Source of the DNA: Nannobrachium achirus
Taxonomy: Eukaryota > Chordata > Actinopteri > Myctophiformes > Myctophidae
Direction: 5' to 3'
Assembly: GCA_963921795.1 (NCBI GenBank)
Contig: OY997658.1
Span: forward strand, 28,086,609 to 28,150,608
Length of the DNA stretch: 64,000 nt
In this document: positions 23,768 through 36,499 of the stretch, piece after piece
Layout of the letters: every line of letters begins with the position of its first letter
How positions within the stretch are numbered: position 1 is the stretch's first letter
Position numbers and translations under genes: made by a program
The notes under the pieces: model-generated
Told to the model about the DNA's origin: nothing
Database searches by the model: none
The model's input: only the letters and a program-made list of their open reading frames with translations

Positions 23768-24185
23768 AAAGGACTTGGAGTGTATAATTCTCTTACCGCT
23801 GTCAGCTTGACTGTCAGCATGGAGGAGTCAGTGGAGAGTGGTGAGTGGAGCAGAGAAGACACTTCTGATTGAGTGGGGCCCAGCCCTGCTCTCTGCAGGT
23901 GTGCTTAGATTAGGCTGATTGAACAGGTAAATTGGCAGGTACCGCCCGTCCATCACTTGGCCCAGGGGTGGGCGTTGCCTTCTCCAGCCAGCTCTGAAAC
24001 AAAAACTTCATTACTTCAAAACTCAAATACTTCAGAAGTGAATAATCAAAATTCAAGCCAATGAATTAAATACAGTTGGGTGTCCAATGTAAAAAAAAAA
24101 TATTATACAGTAAAAGGGTCTTATTTGGGATGTTCCTTTTAGGCAGGGTGTTTAACTGTAGTTGTACTGTACTACATTACTATTG
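23768..24185. repeat. Dispersed duplication, copy 1
   Basis: The block starting GGACTTGGAGTGTATAATTC and ending near TTGTACTGTACTACATT recurs at 27761-28140 in direct orientation with about 90 percent identity and some small gaps. No frame is conserved between copies, so it does not look coding. Confidence 0.8.
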
Positions 24186-24612
24186 TATTGACTATACTTG
24201 TACTGTTCTCCATTTTGTCTAATAAAATAATCAAGCGGTTCTGAGCTTGTGGCTCTGCATTTGTTTGGTCTGCTTGCATTTTAGCACAAAAAAATCCCAT
24301 GTTAAAGTTAGCCTTTTTGCTAAATCAACAAACAACTAGCAGACCAATTTCAACATATTTTAGCAAAACCAACCAACCCAGCCATTGACAATAAACCATA
24401 GCACTGTTAACTCACCGCTGAGTAGATAGTTACAGAATGTAGCACTGAAGGCAGCAACCAGCAGCATCGACCATGCGGCTTCCAAACAAATTGAGTGAGG
24501 AGGGAGTCAACCATTATTTATACTCTTGCTTAACAAGGTTGCCATGTTTGGTGGGGTTGCCATGTTTGGTTGCAATACCAGGGTTCACGGCTATATTTTG
24601 TGAAATGCATTT

Positions 24613-24690
24613 TAAATGCATAAGGTAAGACTCGACCTCTGGAAAGACAGACAAAGGCCTTACCAGGTGAGCTATGCACAGCTCTACACA
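24613..24690 (-). other. tRNA-like relic
   Basis: On the minus strand TAGCTCACCTGGTAAGGC resembles a polymerase III A box and GGTCGAGTCTTACC a B box, spaced as in a tRNA. The stems do not pair well, so this is at most a decayed tRNA-derived SINE head. Confidence 0.3.
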
Positions 24691-24719
24691 GTGAGAACAT
24701 ATTACTTTAAATGTTTGTT

Positions 24720-25260
24720 TTAGAAGCAGAAGAATAATTTGCATAAAACTGCAATATTCATTGAATTATTAAAAAATAATGTTTCAATTTAAAAAAAAAT
24801 CCGATCTGACAGATCTTTAGAAATTGGTCCAAAGTTCATGTAAAATAAAGTTCCGTGCACGTGACACGAAAATTCCAGAATAAAAGCTGGTTTAAGCGTT
24901 TTACAAACTGCTCAAAATGGCGGAAAATCTAAGGGCAGAGCTTACTTAACAAAGACACAGATGGCTTCCGCTTGACTCAAGGCACGCGTGTAAGCAACTT
25001 GCATGTCTTTAAATGAAACGAGGTAGGACTTATGCCTGTTTAAAGTTTGAATTTTCAAACGCTTCGTATAGCGACCCCTTTGGCCAATTGGAATAAGATT
25101 GGTTTCAGTGATATTTGGACTAACCCTCTACATCTCTGCCAAATGCCATGAACGTGTCACTTTGCATGTATGATTTAGAGGCAGAAGAATAATTTGCATA
25201 AAACTGCATCAGTAAATTATTAAAAAAATAATGTTTCACTTTAAAAAAAATCCGACCAGA
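24720..25260 (-). repeat. Inverted copies of the 16026-16620 repeat
   Basis: TTTTCAAACGCTTCGTATAGCG, CCTTTGGCCAATTGG and AATAATTTGCATAAAACTGC match 16380-16560 in reverse. The AATAATTTGCATAAAACTGCA part appears twice (about 24730 and 25188). Confidence 0.6.
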
Positions 25261-25639
25261 CAGTTCGACCATATGTGACCGAAAACAGCTGACGGCTAGT
25301 TATTGATTTTTTTTTTTTTTTTTTCATTTTCATTTTTTCATTTCATTTGAAAGCTGGGAATCATAGCTACAAAATAATATATTGGTTGTGGAGATTGACC
25401 CAACAGTTTTGAAAATATGGCTTATAGAATGATGCCATGCTGAAATACTACTTCTGAGATAATCAGCCCTTTAGATGAAAATGTAACCTGCAATGACCTG
25501 ACTCTGCCACATGGGGAAGTAGAGAGCAATCTTCAATGCACAGAAGCTTTATTGGCATGAAACAAACTTTACATTGCCAAAGAGAGACCCCAAAATGCAT
25601 GTATTTAGCCTGTCAAAAAATAATTGTATTACTTATCCA

Positions 25640-26271
25640 ATGGTGTAAAGTAACAATATTTACATGTACTGTACTGTACCTGTTTCCTATTTCCAATACT
25701 TTTACTTCTACTCCACAATACATCTCGGATCCAAATATTGCACATTTACTCCACTACATTTATTTGAAAACTTTAGTTACTAATTACTTTGCAGATACAA
25801 ATTATAATATAAAATAGGCCTATACATAAACCACTTTAATTCACACAGTAACTGTGTGAATTGTTTCGAAACTAACACATATTTCAAAACAATACTTGAG
25901 TTCTATTGTTTTATCTCCGTCACAATAACTGTGAATTGCCTCGAAACTAACACATTGGCTATTCAAATTACAAAGCTATGCTTTAAATAATAATTATGTG
26001 CAACTGTGGTGTGGATGCTTATAGACATACAGCTATGATACAGAGTTAGCATGTATTTTGTTGTGTATGTATTTATTTATTTATTGGGGAAAAGCTACCG
26101 ATACATGTACTGTACTGTACCTGTTTCCTATTTCCAATACTTTTACTTTTACTCCACAATACATCTCGGATCTAAATATTGTACATTTACTCCACTACAT
26201 TTATTTGAAAACTTTAGTTAGTGCTGATACTTTTACTTTAGTAAAGTATGTGAGTACTTTTTCCACCACTG
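25640..26271. mobile_element. hAT-like element (CAGTGGTGGAAAAAGTA family)
   Basis: The right end, GTACTTTTTCCACCACTG, is intact at about 26254-26271. Inside, a block with TACTGTACTGTACCTGTTTCC is present twice (25670 and 26108), so two partial copies lie close together. Left end not found. Confidence 0.55.
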
Positions 26272-26299
26272 GTACATCAATAAACAAGAACTACTATTC

Positions 26300-27420
26300 T
26301 ATCTCTTTTTCATAATGCCCAAATGTAATCCTTTGTTCTGCTGTCATAAGCCCACATTTGCCAATAGCCTTCAGGTGTTGATGGTCAGTTTCGAAATAAT
26401 TCACACACAGTAACTGTGTGAATTACTGCTCGAACCTGGACATTAACACCTAAAGTAGCTAACTGTAGCTATGCTAAGTGCTTTGTGTAACAAGGGTCTC
26501 AGTGTTTGTGTAACTTCGTAAAGGATCATCTGACTCTGATAATAAACCACAATCTACAGGCTTAACCGCCTCGCATTGTGAGCTTGTAGATTTTCATAGA
26601 TTGGCAAAAATAGAGTTGGATCACGTTTTATTCCAGTTGTTTATACGATGGCTACATTAGCCTGCAGCTAGCGCTAGCTAGCGTTAGCCGTTAGCCACTA
26701 ATAGCCAGTCATCCAGAATAGTCTAATAAGTTAACTTTCCGACGGCAAGGGAACGATTGCATTCCATGTGTCCTTCTGATAGATTTTTTCCCCTGGCTGT
26801 CATTCCTGTCAATGTTTTATTGTCCAAAAAAACGCTCTGAACGTTAAAACTAGATATTTTACGAGGACACTGTTCTATTCAATGCTAAGCTAACTCAACG
26901 ACAAAGGACCGCACCATTTGCGGAAGTAGAACACATACGTCACGAGTCGAAGCCAATCACAGACGCCTCCAGGCAGGAAGCTGATAATTTTTTTCTCCAA
27001 AACCCGAGAAGAAGAAAAGCGGGATAATAAATAAATAATAGATTAAATCATTATAACAACGTAACGTGGTTAATAATTGTTCATTTGGAACATACATGGC
27101 ATTAAATGAACGGAATAAATACCGGAATAAATATCGCTAAGCAATGGAGTCTCGATATTACCGCATTTGTTTACAAAGGGCTAACACAGGCTGGCTAGGA
27201 CTAGCATTTTAGCCATATTCTGGGAGGACCAACTAAATTATGTCCCGATCTCTCACCTTAATTAAAAAAAAGTCTTATTTACATGCAGAGTTAAGCTCTG
27301 GCGTTTAAGTGAAATGTAGCCTAGATATTTTGAGATGCTTTTGTGGCTTTATTCCATTTTAGAGAAAAAACTAAACAAAATGTCATAATAGCTCCAGTGA
27401 ACAATTGATCAGTGCGAGAT
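26300..27420. other. No gene seen; spacer
   Basis: It contains GCTAGC-rich repeats at about 26660-26710 and a single palindrome arm near 26580. No exon was recognised. Confidence 0.3.
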
Positions 27421-27424
27421 GACT

Positions 27425-27680
27425 AGCCGCCAGCCAGAAAAAAAGTTTCGTGCAAGTGACACGAAAATCCCAGGAGGAGATAGATTTTAACTGTTTTTCA
27501 TATAATTCAAAATGGTGGGAGAACTAAAGGTCAGAGGTCAAAAGTTGTTCGGCATGAGGAGATGCATAAGTGTATACAGGTTCCATGGCTGTACCTCAAA
27601 CAGAACATGAGCTAAACCTGTTCAAAGTTTGCATATTTCAAAGGCTTCCTACAGCGCCACCCTTTGGCCGATTGTTGCGA
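27425..27680 (-). repeat. Inverted copy of the 16026-16300 repeat
   Basis: GGAGGAGATAGATTTTAACTG through CTACAGCGCCACCCTTTGGCC is the reverse of 16040-16260. Confidence 0.7.
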
Positions 27681-27760
27681 GCTTCGTGTTTTAGTCGTTT
27701 GGCATAGTCCTCTGCCATACTGCCGAGTTTCGTAAAAAGCGACTGCGCGGTCTAGCCGCT

Positions 27761-28140
27761 AGGACTTGGAGTGTATAATTCTCTTACCGTCAGCCCCTCT
27801 CAGCATGAAGGAGTCAGTGGAAAGTGGAGCAGAGAAGGCACTTCTGCCCAGCCCTGCTCTCTGCAGGTGTGCTTAGATTAGGCTGATTGAACAGGTACAT
27901 TGGCCCATCACTTGGCCCAGGGGTGGGCGTTGCCTTCTCCAGCCAGCTCTGAAACAAAAACGTCATTACTTCAAAACATGAATACTTCAGAAGTGAATAA
28001 TCAAAATTCAAGCCCATGAATTAAATACAGTTGGGTGTCCAATGTAAAAAAAAATATTATACAGTAAAAAGGTCTTATTTGGGATGTTCCATTTAGGCAG
28101 GGTGTTTAACTTACTTGTACTACATTATGTAGCATATGCT
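27761..28140. repeat. Dispersed duplication, copy 2
   Basis: Direct partner of 23768-24185. It lacks about 30 bases near its start and a short segment after GAACAGGTA. Confidence 0.8.
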
Positions 28141-28149
28141 TTGTAAATG

Positions 28150-28545
28150 AAATCCATCACCTGTCACATCCACATAATTTGTAGATCTAATTCTAAAACC
28201 AGTCACATCCACATGATTTGTAGATCTAATTCTAAAACCATTCCCATCCCCATGATTTGTAGAAATAATTCCATTGGCAGTTCCATACCATAATTTGTAG
28301 CTCTAAATCTATCACCTGTCACATCCACATGATTTGTAGATCTAATTCTAAAACCAGTCACATCCACATGATTTGTAGATCTAATTCTAAAACCAGTCCC
28401 ATACCCATGAATTGTAGATCTAATTCCATCGGCAGTTCCATACCATAATTTGTAGCTCTAAATTCATCACCTGTCACATCCACATGATTTGTAGATCTAA
28501 TTCTAAAACCAGTCCCATCCCCATGATTTGTAGATCTAACTGAAC
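28150..28545. repeat. Minisatellite, 39-bp unit in a higher-order array of about 156 bp
   Basis: Units such as CACATCCACATGATTTGTAG plus ATCTAATTCTAAAACCAGT repeat every 39 bases or so. The variants recur in the same order every 155-158 bases (starts near 28153, 28308 and 28466), which is a higher-order repeat. Confidence 0.85.
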
Positions 28546-28705
28546 CGTTTGTCGTACATACTTGTGGGTGGAGTCATTTGACTTGTTTCAGAGTCCTTCA
28601 GCTTAATTGGTTTAACTTAGCCCTGCCCCCTCTTCTGATTGGCCGAAACTTTATCTGGGGTTATATCGTCAACCGTTTGTCGTACAGACGTGTGAGTGGA
28701 GTCAT

Positions 28706-29270
28706 TTGAATGCTAATGCTAATGCTATAAATGCTAATGCTAAAAATGCTAATGAAATGCTAATGCTAAAAATGGTAATGCTAATGCTAAAAATGCTAAT
28801 GCTAATTCTAATGCTAAAAATGCTAATGCTAAAAATGCTAATGCTAATGCTAAAAATGCTAATGCTAATGCTAAAAATGCTAATGCTAAAAATGCTAAAG
28901 CTAATGCTAAAAATGCTAATGCTAATTCTAATGCTAAAAATGCTAATGCTAAAAATACTAATGCTAAAAATGTTAATGCTAATGCTGAAAAATGCTAACG
29001 CTAAAAATGCTAATGCTAAAAATGCTAATGCTAAAAATGTTAATGCTAAAAATGTTAACGCTAATGCTAAAAATGCTAATGCTAAAAAGTGTAATGCTAC
29101 TGCTAAAATGCTAATGCTAAAAATGATAATGCTAATGCTAAAAATGCTAATGCTAAAATAGCTAATTCTAATAATGCTAATGTTAAAAATGCTAATGCTA
29201 ATTAAAAAAATGCTAATGCTAAAAATGCTAATGCTAATGTTAATTCTAAAAATGCTAATGCTAAACTTTT
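28706..29270. repeat. (AATGCT)n-type satellite
   Basis: Arrays of AATGCT with AAAAATGCTAATGCT variants. The 151-codon frame through it is a repeat artefact. Confidence 0.95.
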
Positions 29271-29640
29271 AAAATACTTTTACTTTTGATACTTTATTGA
29301 TACTTTGTGCCCTTTGGTATTTTGAGTACTTTACTTAATAATTAGTACACTTCATTCAAAATGAGTACTTTTACTTTGTATACTTATTTTTACTCTTTTG
29401 TATTATGAGTACTTTTACTCTTTTGTAATTTGAGTACTTTCGTACTTTTACTTTCGATACTTTAACAATACTTGTACTCTTGTTATTTTGAGTACTTTTA
29501 CTCAAATAGATTTCTAGTTCATAATGAGTCATTTTCAATTCTTAAAGAGTACTTTTGCTTTTGATACTCTAAGTACATTTCCATTTGAACTTACTATTTA
29601 TACATAACTACTTTATAGTATAGACACAGACTTGTGTACT
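29270..29640. repeat. Degenerate tandem TACTTTTACTTTGA-like repeat
   Basis: Imprecise repeats of GAGTACTTTTACTTT fill this stretch. They resemble hAT interior sequence but have no ends. Confidence 0.5.
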
Positions 29641-29731
29641 TTACACCCTTGCGCTTAAATGCATTTTCTACTATTACTTCATAACAGTTTTGAGCGAGCC
29701 CACGCAGTTTCTGCAGGAACTGCTTTTCTAG

Positions 29732-31612
29732 TTAGTTCATAATAATGATCCCACAAAATTTCGGCACGTAATAACTGCCGCACGATTTACGCCACCGCCG
29801 CAATATATACATCAAAACGTGCGGCTCGGCCGGGAATGGGGTGCTATTACTTTTCTTTCCGATCCGCGTTACCATTGCGACGTAATTCGCAAAAAACGAC
29901 GCCAAAAAACCCCATTGACTTAGATTGGGGGAAATTTCGGCACGTAATAACTGCCGCACGATTTACGCCACCCCCGCAATATATACATCAAAATGTGCGA
30001 CTCGGCCGGGAATGGTGTGCTATTACTTTTCTTTCCGATCCACGTTACCATGACAACGTAATTCGGGAATGGGCCGGGAATGGGTGTGCTATTACTTTTC
30101 TTTTCGATCTGCGTTACCATTGAGACGTAATTCGCAAAATAAAACGATGCCCAAAAACCCCATTGACTTAGAATGGGGGAAATTTCGGTACGTAATAACT
30201 GCCGCACTATTTACGCCACCGCCGCAATATATACATCAAAATGTGCGGCTCGGCCGGGAATGGTGTGCTATTACTTTCCTTTCCGATCCGCGTTACAATG
30301 GCAACGTAATTCGTAAAAAACTACGTGCAAAAACCCCCATTGACTTTGAATGGCGGACTCGGAAAAAAAAACAGAAACTTTGGCGCCACATAACTCTGCC
30401 ATACTTTTGCCTAGCAACGTGATTTAATCTTTTAAATGCCCACACAACTTTGGTCTTTTTCCGGCCAATAGTGATGAGCTGTAATTGATTAAGCCCCGCC
30501 CCCTCTGTATTCCTATTGGCTGGGTTTTAAACAGCCACTACTCCAGTTCACAGCATGGTACCGTCTTGAAACTTGGTGTCTGGACTTAAACGGCCAATAG
30601 GGACTTATTACTTAAGCCCCGCCCCCTCTTAAGCCCCGCCCCTATCTTCCTATTGGCTTAGCTTTAAACAGCTTTATCTCCAGTTTGCAGCATGGTACCG
30701 TCTCGAAACTCGCTGTGTGTACTTACAAGGCAAGTAGGAACTATCTGTAAATGCTTAAGCCCTGCCCCCTCTGCCTTCCTATTGGCTGGGCTTTAAACAG
30801 CCATATCTCCACTTCCCAACACGTTACTGGTCACAAACTCGGTGGGTGGTCCCACAGTCCCAACGGCTAACCACTAATGCTAATGCTAATGCTAACAAAT
30901 GCTAATGCTAACAAATGCTAAAGCTAACACATGTTAATGCTAATAAATGATAATGCTAAAAATGCTAATGCTAACAAATGCTAATGCTAACTAATGCTAA
31001 TGCTAACACATGCTAATGCTAACAAATGCTAATTCTAACAAATGCTAATGCTAACACATGCTAATGCTAACACATGCTAATGCTAACAAATGCTAATGCT
31101 AAAAAATGTTAATGCTAACAAATGCTAATGCTAATGCTAATGCTAACACATGCAAATGCTAACACATGCTAATGCTAATACATGCTAATGCTAACAAATG
31201 CTAATGCTAACAAATGATAATGCTAATGATAAAAATGCTAATGATAATACATGCTAATGCTAACAAATGCTAATGCTAATGTTAACAAATGCTAATGCTA
31301 ACAAATATGCTAATGCTAATGCTAACACATGCTAATGCTATGCTAACACATGCTAAAAAATGCTAATGCTAAAAATGCTAACGCTAATGCTAACAAATGC
31401 TAATGTAACAAAATGCTAATGCTAACAAATGCCTAATGTTTATAAATGTTAATGTTAAAGCTCTAATGATAAAAATACTGATGTAAAAAATTCTAATAAT
31501 GATTTTAATGTTAATGCAAAATGCTAATGCTAACATCAACTGCTATACAAGGTTGCACACACTTAGCGAGCTGCAGACACACTTAAAATTTCTTAGAAAT
31601 TTTCTTTTCTAG
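29732..31612 (+). mobile_element. Helitron-like element, family A, tandem unit 1
   Basis: The unit ends with a hairpin (AAAATTTC-TTA-GAAATTTT), then CTTTTCTAG, followed by T, which is a textbook Helitron 3' end. Its first 1.1 kb holds internal repeats: three units with GGGGAAATTTCGGCACGTAATAACTGC and three with TAAGCCCCGCCCCCTC plus CCTATTGGCT. Then comes an (ATGCTAATGCTAACAA)n satellite (30869-31545). The whole unit is repeated in 31613-33613. No Rep/helicase is encoded. The 5' TC end is not identified. Confidence 0.65.
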
Positions 31613-33613
31613 TTAGTTCATAATAATGATCCCACAAAATTTCGGCACGTAATAACTGCCGCGCGATTTACGCCACCGCCGAAATATATACATCAAAACG
31701 TGCGGCTCGGCCGGGAATGGGGTGCTATTACTTTTCTTTCCGATCCGCGTTACCATTGCGAAGTAATTCGCAAAAAACGACGCCAAAAAACCCCATTGAC
31801 TTAGATTGGGGGAAATTTCGGCACGTAATAACTGCCGCACGATTTACGCCACCCCCGCAATATATACATCAAAATGTGCGACTCGGCCGGGAATGGTGTG
31901 CTATTACTTTTCTTTCCGATCCACGTTACCATGGCAACGTAATTCGGGAATGGGCCGGGAATGGGTGTGCTATTACTTTTCTTTCCGATCCGCGTTACCA
32001 TTGAGACGTAATTCGCAAAAAAAAAAAAATGCCCAAAAACCCCATTGACTTAGAATGGGGGAAATTTCGGTACGTAATAACTGCCGCACTATTTACGCCA
32101 CCGCCGCAATATATACATCAAAATGTGCGGCTCGGCCGGGAATGGTGTGCTATTACTTTTCTTTCCGATCCGCGTTACAATGGCAACGTAATTCGTAAAA
32201 AACTACGTGCAAAACCCCCCATTGACTTTGAATGGCGGACTCGGAAAAAAAAAAAAGAAACTTTGACGCCACATAACTCTGCCATACTTTTGCCTAGCAA
32301 CGTGATTTAAACTTTAAAATGCCCACACAACTTTGGTCTTTTTCCGGCCAATAGTGATGAGCTGTAATTGATTAAGCCCCGCCCCCTCTGTATTCCTATT
32401 GGCTGGGTTTTAAACAGCCACTACTCCAGTTCACAGCATGGTACCGTCTTGAAACTTGGTGTCTGGACTTAAACTAAATAGGGACTTATTACTTAAGCCC
32501 CGTCCCCTCTTAAGCCCCGCCCCTATCTTCCTATTGGCTTAGCTTTAAACAGCTTTATCTCCAGTTTGCAGCATGGTACCGTCTCGAAACTCGCTCTGTG
32601 TACTTACATGGCAAATAGGAACTATCTGTAAATGCTTAAGCCCCGCCCCCTCTGCCTTCCTATTGGCTGGGCTTTAAACAGCCATGTCTCCACTTCCCAA
32701 CACGTTACTGGTCTCAAACTCGGTGGGTGGTCCCACAGTCCCAACGGCTTACCGCTAATGCTAATGCCAATGCTAACACATGCTAATGCTAACAAATGCT
32801 AATGCTAATGCTAACACATGCTAATGCTTACAAATTCTAATGCTAAAAATGCTAATGCCAATGCTAACAAATGCTAATGCTAACACATGCTAATGCTAAC
32901 AAATGCTAATGCTAACAAATGCTAATGCTAATGCTAACAAATGCTAATGCTAACAAATGCTAATGCTAACACATGCTAATGTTATGCTAACACATGCACA
33001 TGTTAACAAATGCTAACGCTAAAAATGCTAATGCTAATGCTAACAAATGCTAATGTTAATAAATGCTAATGCTAATGTTAACATATGCTAATGCTAACAA
33101 TATGTTAACACATGCTAATGCTAACAAATGCTAATGCTAACAAACGCAAATGCTAATGCTAACATATGCTAATGCTAACAAATGCTAATGCTAACACATG
33201 CTAATGCTAACAAATGCTAATGTTAACAAATGCTAATACTAACATATGCTAATGCTAACATATACTAATGCTAACACATGCTAATGCTAACAAATGCTAA
33301 TGTTAACAAATGCTAATGTTACGGCTAACATATGCTAACACATGCTTATGCTAACAAATGCTAATGCTAATGTTAACAAATGCTAATGCTAACAAATGCC
33401 TAATGTTTAAAGGAAAAAAAATCAATGATAATGCTAATGCTAAAAAAAATGTTAATGTTAAAGCTAATGATAAAAATGCTGATGTAAAAAATTCTAATAA
33501 TGATGTTAATGTTAATGCAAAATGCTAATGCTAACACCAACTCCTATACAAGGTTGCACACACTTAGCGAGCTGCAGGAACACTTAAAATTTCTTAGAAA
33601 TTGTATTTTCTAG
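31613..33613 (+). mobile_element. Helitron-like element, family A, tandem unit 2
   Basis: It begins with the same TTAGTTCATAATAATGATCCC as unit 1 and runs nearly identically to about 32750. A longer (GCTAATGCTAACAAAT)n satellite follows (32753-33535), then the same 3' hairpin and CTAG at 33610-33613, again followed by T. Near-identity of the non-satellite parts points to a recent tandem duplication. Confidence 0.65.
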
Positions 33614-33671
33614 TTTCCATTCGTCAGCTGAGCATTATATTATGTAATACTTTCTTTTCTTTGAATATTGA

Positions 33672-33770
<99 letters not shown>

Positions 33771-33832
33771 CATGCGTGCGTGCATACGTGTGTGTGTGTG
33801 TGTGTGTGCGCGCGCGCGTGTGTGCGCGTGTG
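33672..33832. repeat. (GT)n and GT/GC microsatellite
   Basis: Long GT array with GTGCGTGC and GCGCGC variants at the right. Confidence 0.96.
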
Positions 33833-33979
33833 TAAGTAACTTATGACTGCATCCAAGTCACTGTTTCTGTACATGTGTCCTATTTCTCCTGGCTAGTGGC
33901 TACCAAGTTGACTCCAAGTGTATGAGTTTTGCCTCTCAGTCATGCCCCTAGGCGTGGGCTGTGGTCAAAAGAAACGGCC

Positions 33980-34335
33980 GCCAATCTAACTGATACGCCC
34001 ATCGCCCATAGGCATATATGGAGATCCTGTTGTGCAGAACCGCAGATCCGACCACGTTGCCCATATGGCCATGCATGCACAATTGCACATATGGTACCGA
34101 CAGCACGCATCGGCAAGGACTTGATTGGCAAGCACATCGGCAAGGACTTGAGGGACTGTGGTGCCCGGCGTCGAGACATTCGGATAGGCAGTTGTCCACA
34201 ATCACTGATCCGACCGTATATAGGCATATATGCACATCCATATACATTCCATATGGACATCCAGTTGTCCAGAACCTCTGATACAAAAACGATATGCCCA
34301 TACAGTATAATATGGGCATTTACTTATGACATCAG
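33980..34335. repeat. Degenerate repeat with ATATGG/CCATAT inverted phrases
   Basis: Phrases such as GCATATATGGAGATCCTGTTG, CGGCAAGGACTTGA (twice) and ATGCCCATACAGTATAATATGGGCAT recur. Related sequence flanks the solo LTR at 38400 and 39820-40125. Non-coding. Confidence 0.5.
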
Positions 34336-34429
34336 GGATCTTCATACCGTATATAGTTATGAAAGGGACAAAAGCAGACAGATAAACAACCAGACAGTCC
34401 TCTGAAAACAGGTACAACGGGTATTACAA

Positions 34430-35203
34430 AACCGGGTGGGGCATGCATTCACAATTTGCATTGTTCCTGAATTTGCATAATTCCTGAGTCTAGAGTATGA
34501 AATGTGTTTGATGTATCCACATTTTAACTTGTCTGCACAAAGTCACCGTGACTGTTTATATTATAAGGTCGAGGATCTCATTTTCTAAATCAACACAAGA
34601 GGATGTGATGCAATACATGGAAAATGCCAGATATTTTCCAATCTTCATGAATCATGCAACAAAAAAAAATAAATACACTGGCACATCCATGTGCTTGTAG
34701 ATCTGCTATTTTCACTAGTTTTGTGCGACAGTCTTGAGTGATGAAGCAGGGCTTTACTTTATGAAACACCTGATTTGCTAACCTCTTACAGGTGTCCGAA
34801 TCCCAGCTACGTCAAACAATGGGTTGGGCCGTTTCCAATTCTGGTCTAAATTCAGAATCAATAAAATGGGTAAATAATTAATATATTTCATCCTGTCCCC
34901 TTAATTGGTCAAGTTCCTCATTAATTGAGTACCTTCTTTATGATTTTTTTACTTAACTCATGTAGCCTATATTAGGAATAAGACATAATACTTATGGGAA
35001 GTGGAAAAAGTTTGTGGAACAACAGTATACAGTAAGTCCATACAGGTATTATTCTGCAGACAAAGGGAGCAGATAACATTAAAACAGACAATTGAACAAA
35101 ATGAGAGGTGAGTGCATTAACAATTTAACAGATTAAAAATGACTAGTTTGAGGTTTACAATCTGGTAAATCAAAAAAATATATATATTCAAAAAATATAT
35201 ACG

Positions 35204-35243
<40 letters not shown>

Positions 35244-35360
35244 ACTTAGACTGTTATTCGTCTCAAGTAGTCAATTATCCTTAAGCTTGTTCCATTTGTC
35301 TTTGTCAAAGTTCAATATCACTTTCATTTAAACAGCAATTATCTGTATTCCATTCCCATC
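34430..35360. other. No gene seen; spacer
   Basis: AT-rich, with one palindrome arm near 34690 and an (AT)n run at about 35208-35240. Nothing else supported. Confidence 0.35.
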
Positions 35361-35373
35361 AGTAGTAACCCTT

Positions 35374-35376
<3 letters not shown>

Positions 35377-35469
<93 letters not shown>

Positions 35470-35520
35470 TGTAGTATGCGCGCACACATGTGTGCGTGCG
35501 CGTGTGCGTGTGCGTGTGCG

Positions 35521-35560
<40 letters not shown>
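35377..35560. repeat. (GT)n then (GA)n microsatellite
   Basis: About 90 bases of GT and, after a GTGCGC-rich link, about 34 bases of GA. Confidence 0.96.
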
Positions 35561-35562
<2 letters not shown>

Positions 35563-35860
35563 TACAACAGACATGGATGGCTAAGCTTGAGAGGGCTTCT
35601 GGCAGATGAGCTGTTTACTGACTTCATGAAGCATTTGCCTCCCATTAAGTCACTGCTAATGTGTAGAAACGCTTGCGCGTGCGACACGCGCACGCACACA
35701 CTGACACACACGTGTATACACAGTATAGCTAGTATGGTGGGAGTTCATAATCTGTTTGTTGCCACAAGGACAAATTAAGTTGTCTGACAGCTTGTTACAT
35801 GGTGATTTTTTTCTAATCTACTTATAAGTACGGAGAGATGTCTTCCATTTTAATGGAAAC

Positions 35861-36481
35861 CAGGGGTGTCGCAACAAATTCCGGGCCCTGGGTACTAGGA
35901 TTTACTGCGGGCCCCCCATGAACGTTCTTCATAGGGGGAGGGGGTTAGACTGGGAACGCATTTGTGTGCTTTGACTATTGAATAATAGCAGATCTACAAG
36001 CTCACAGCGCGGCACCGAGTGCCGTGCTGCGAGCTTGTAGATCTGCTATTTTTGAAAAATCAAAAAAAAATCTAAAAGTCTTTCAATATTTCAAATCCTT
36101 CTAAGGTTTTTTTGAAAAACAGTGTCAGTGGTGCTCAAAGTTTTTCATGTCATTATCATTATCATTATGTGAAGGACCCCCAAAATGATATGTATTTGGC
36201 CACGGACCCCCATCTCAAAATATTTAGTTCCAGGGACTCCCCAGAAGCAAAATTTGAGTTACAAATGTTCGCTTAAAAATACATACATTCAAAGATTTGC
36301 ACACATTTTCACGACTTTTCAAAAATATCAGATCTACAAGCTCACAGCGCGGCACACGGTGCCGTGCTGTGAGCTTGTAGATCTGCTATTTTTCAATAGC
36401 TAAAGTATAAAATAATGAAGGCCCCTCCACCTTGGGCCCTTGTAACTTAGTCACACTTTCCCCCCCCTTGTGACGCCCCTG
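35861..36481. mobile_element. hAT MITE, family N1, intact with target duplication
   Basis: The ends are CAGGGGTGTCGCAA and TTGTGACGCCCCTG. The element is flanked by an exact 8-bp duplication, ATGGAAAC (35853-35860 and 36482-36489), diagnostic of hAT. It contains two full copies of the window's palindrome (35984-36052 and 36328-36397), placed symmetrically in its long inverted arms. The centre resembles the CAGTGGTGCTCAAAC hAT repeat. This is the reference copy for the other N1 entries. Confidence 0.95.
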
Positions 36482-36499
36482 ATGGAAACATTTGGGGTA

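Noticed and set aside
28706-29161. 151-codon NANA/MLMLK-rich frame
   Set aside because: It is the (AATGCT)n satellite read as protein; other frames of the array behave the same way.
29836-32310. Recurring 80-120 codon frames in the Helitron-like units
   Set aside because: The same short frames repeat with the internal 180-bp repeats on both strands and contain no domain; they are shadows of tandem repeats.
28706-33560. CRISPR-like appearance of regularly spaced repeats
   Set aside because: Repeat units and spacers are equally repetitive, there are no unique spacers or cas genes, and the context is eukaryotic.
33929-34405. 158-codon frame
   Set aside because: Overlapping long frames on both strands within a degenerate repeat, with no protein-like motif or splice signals.
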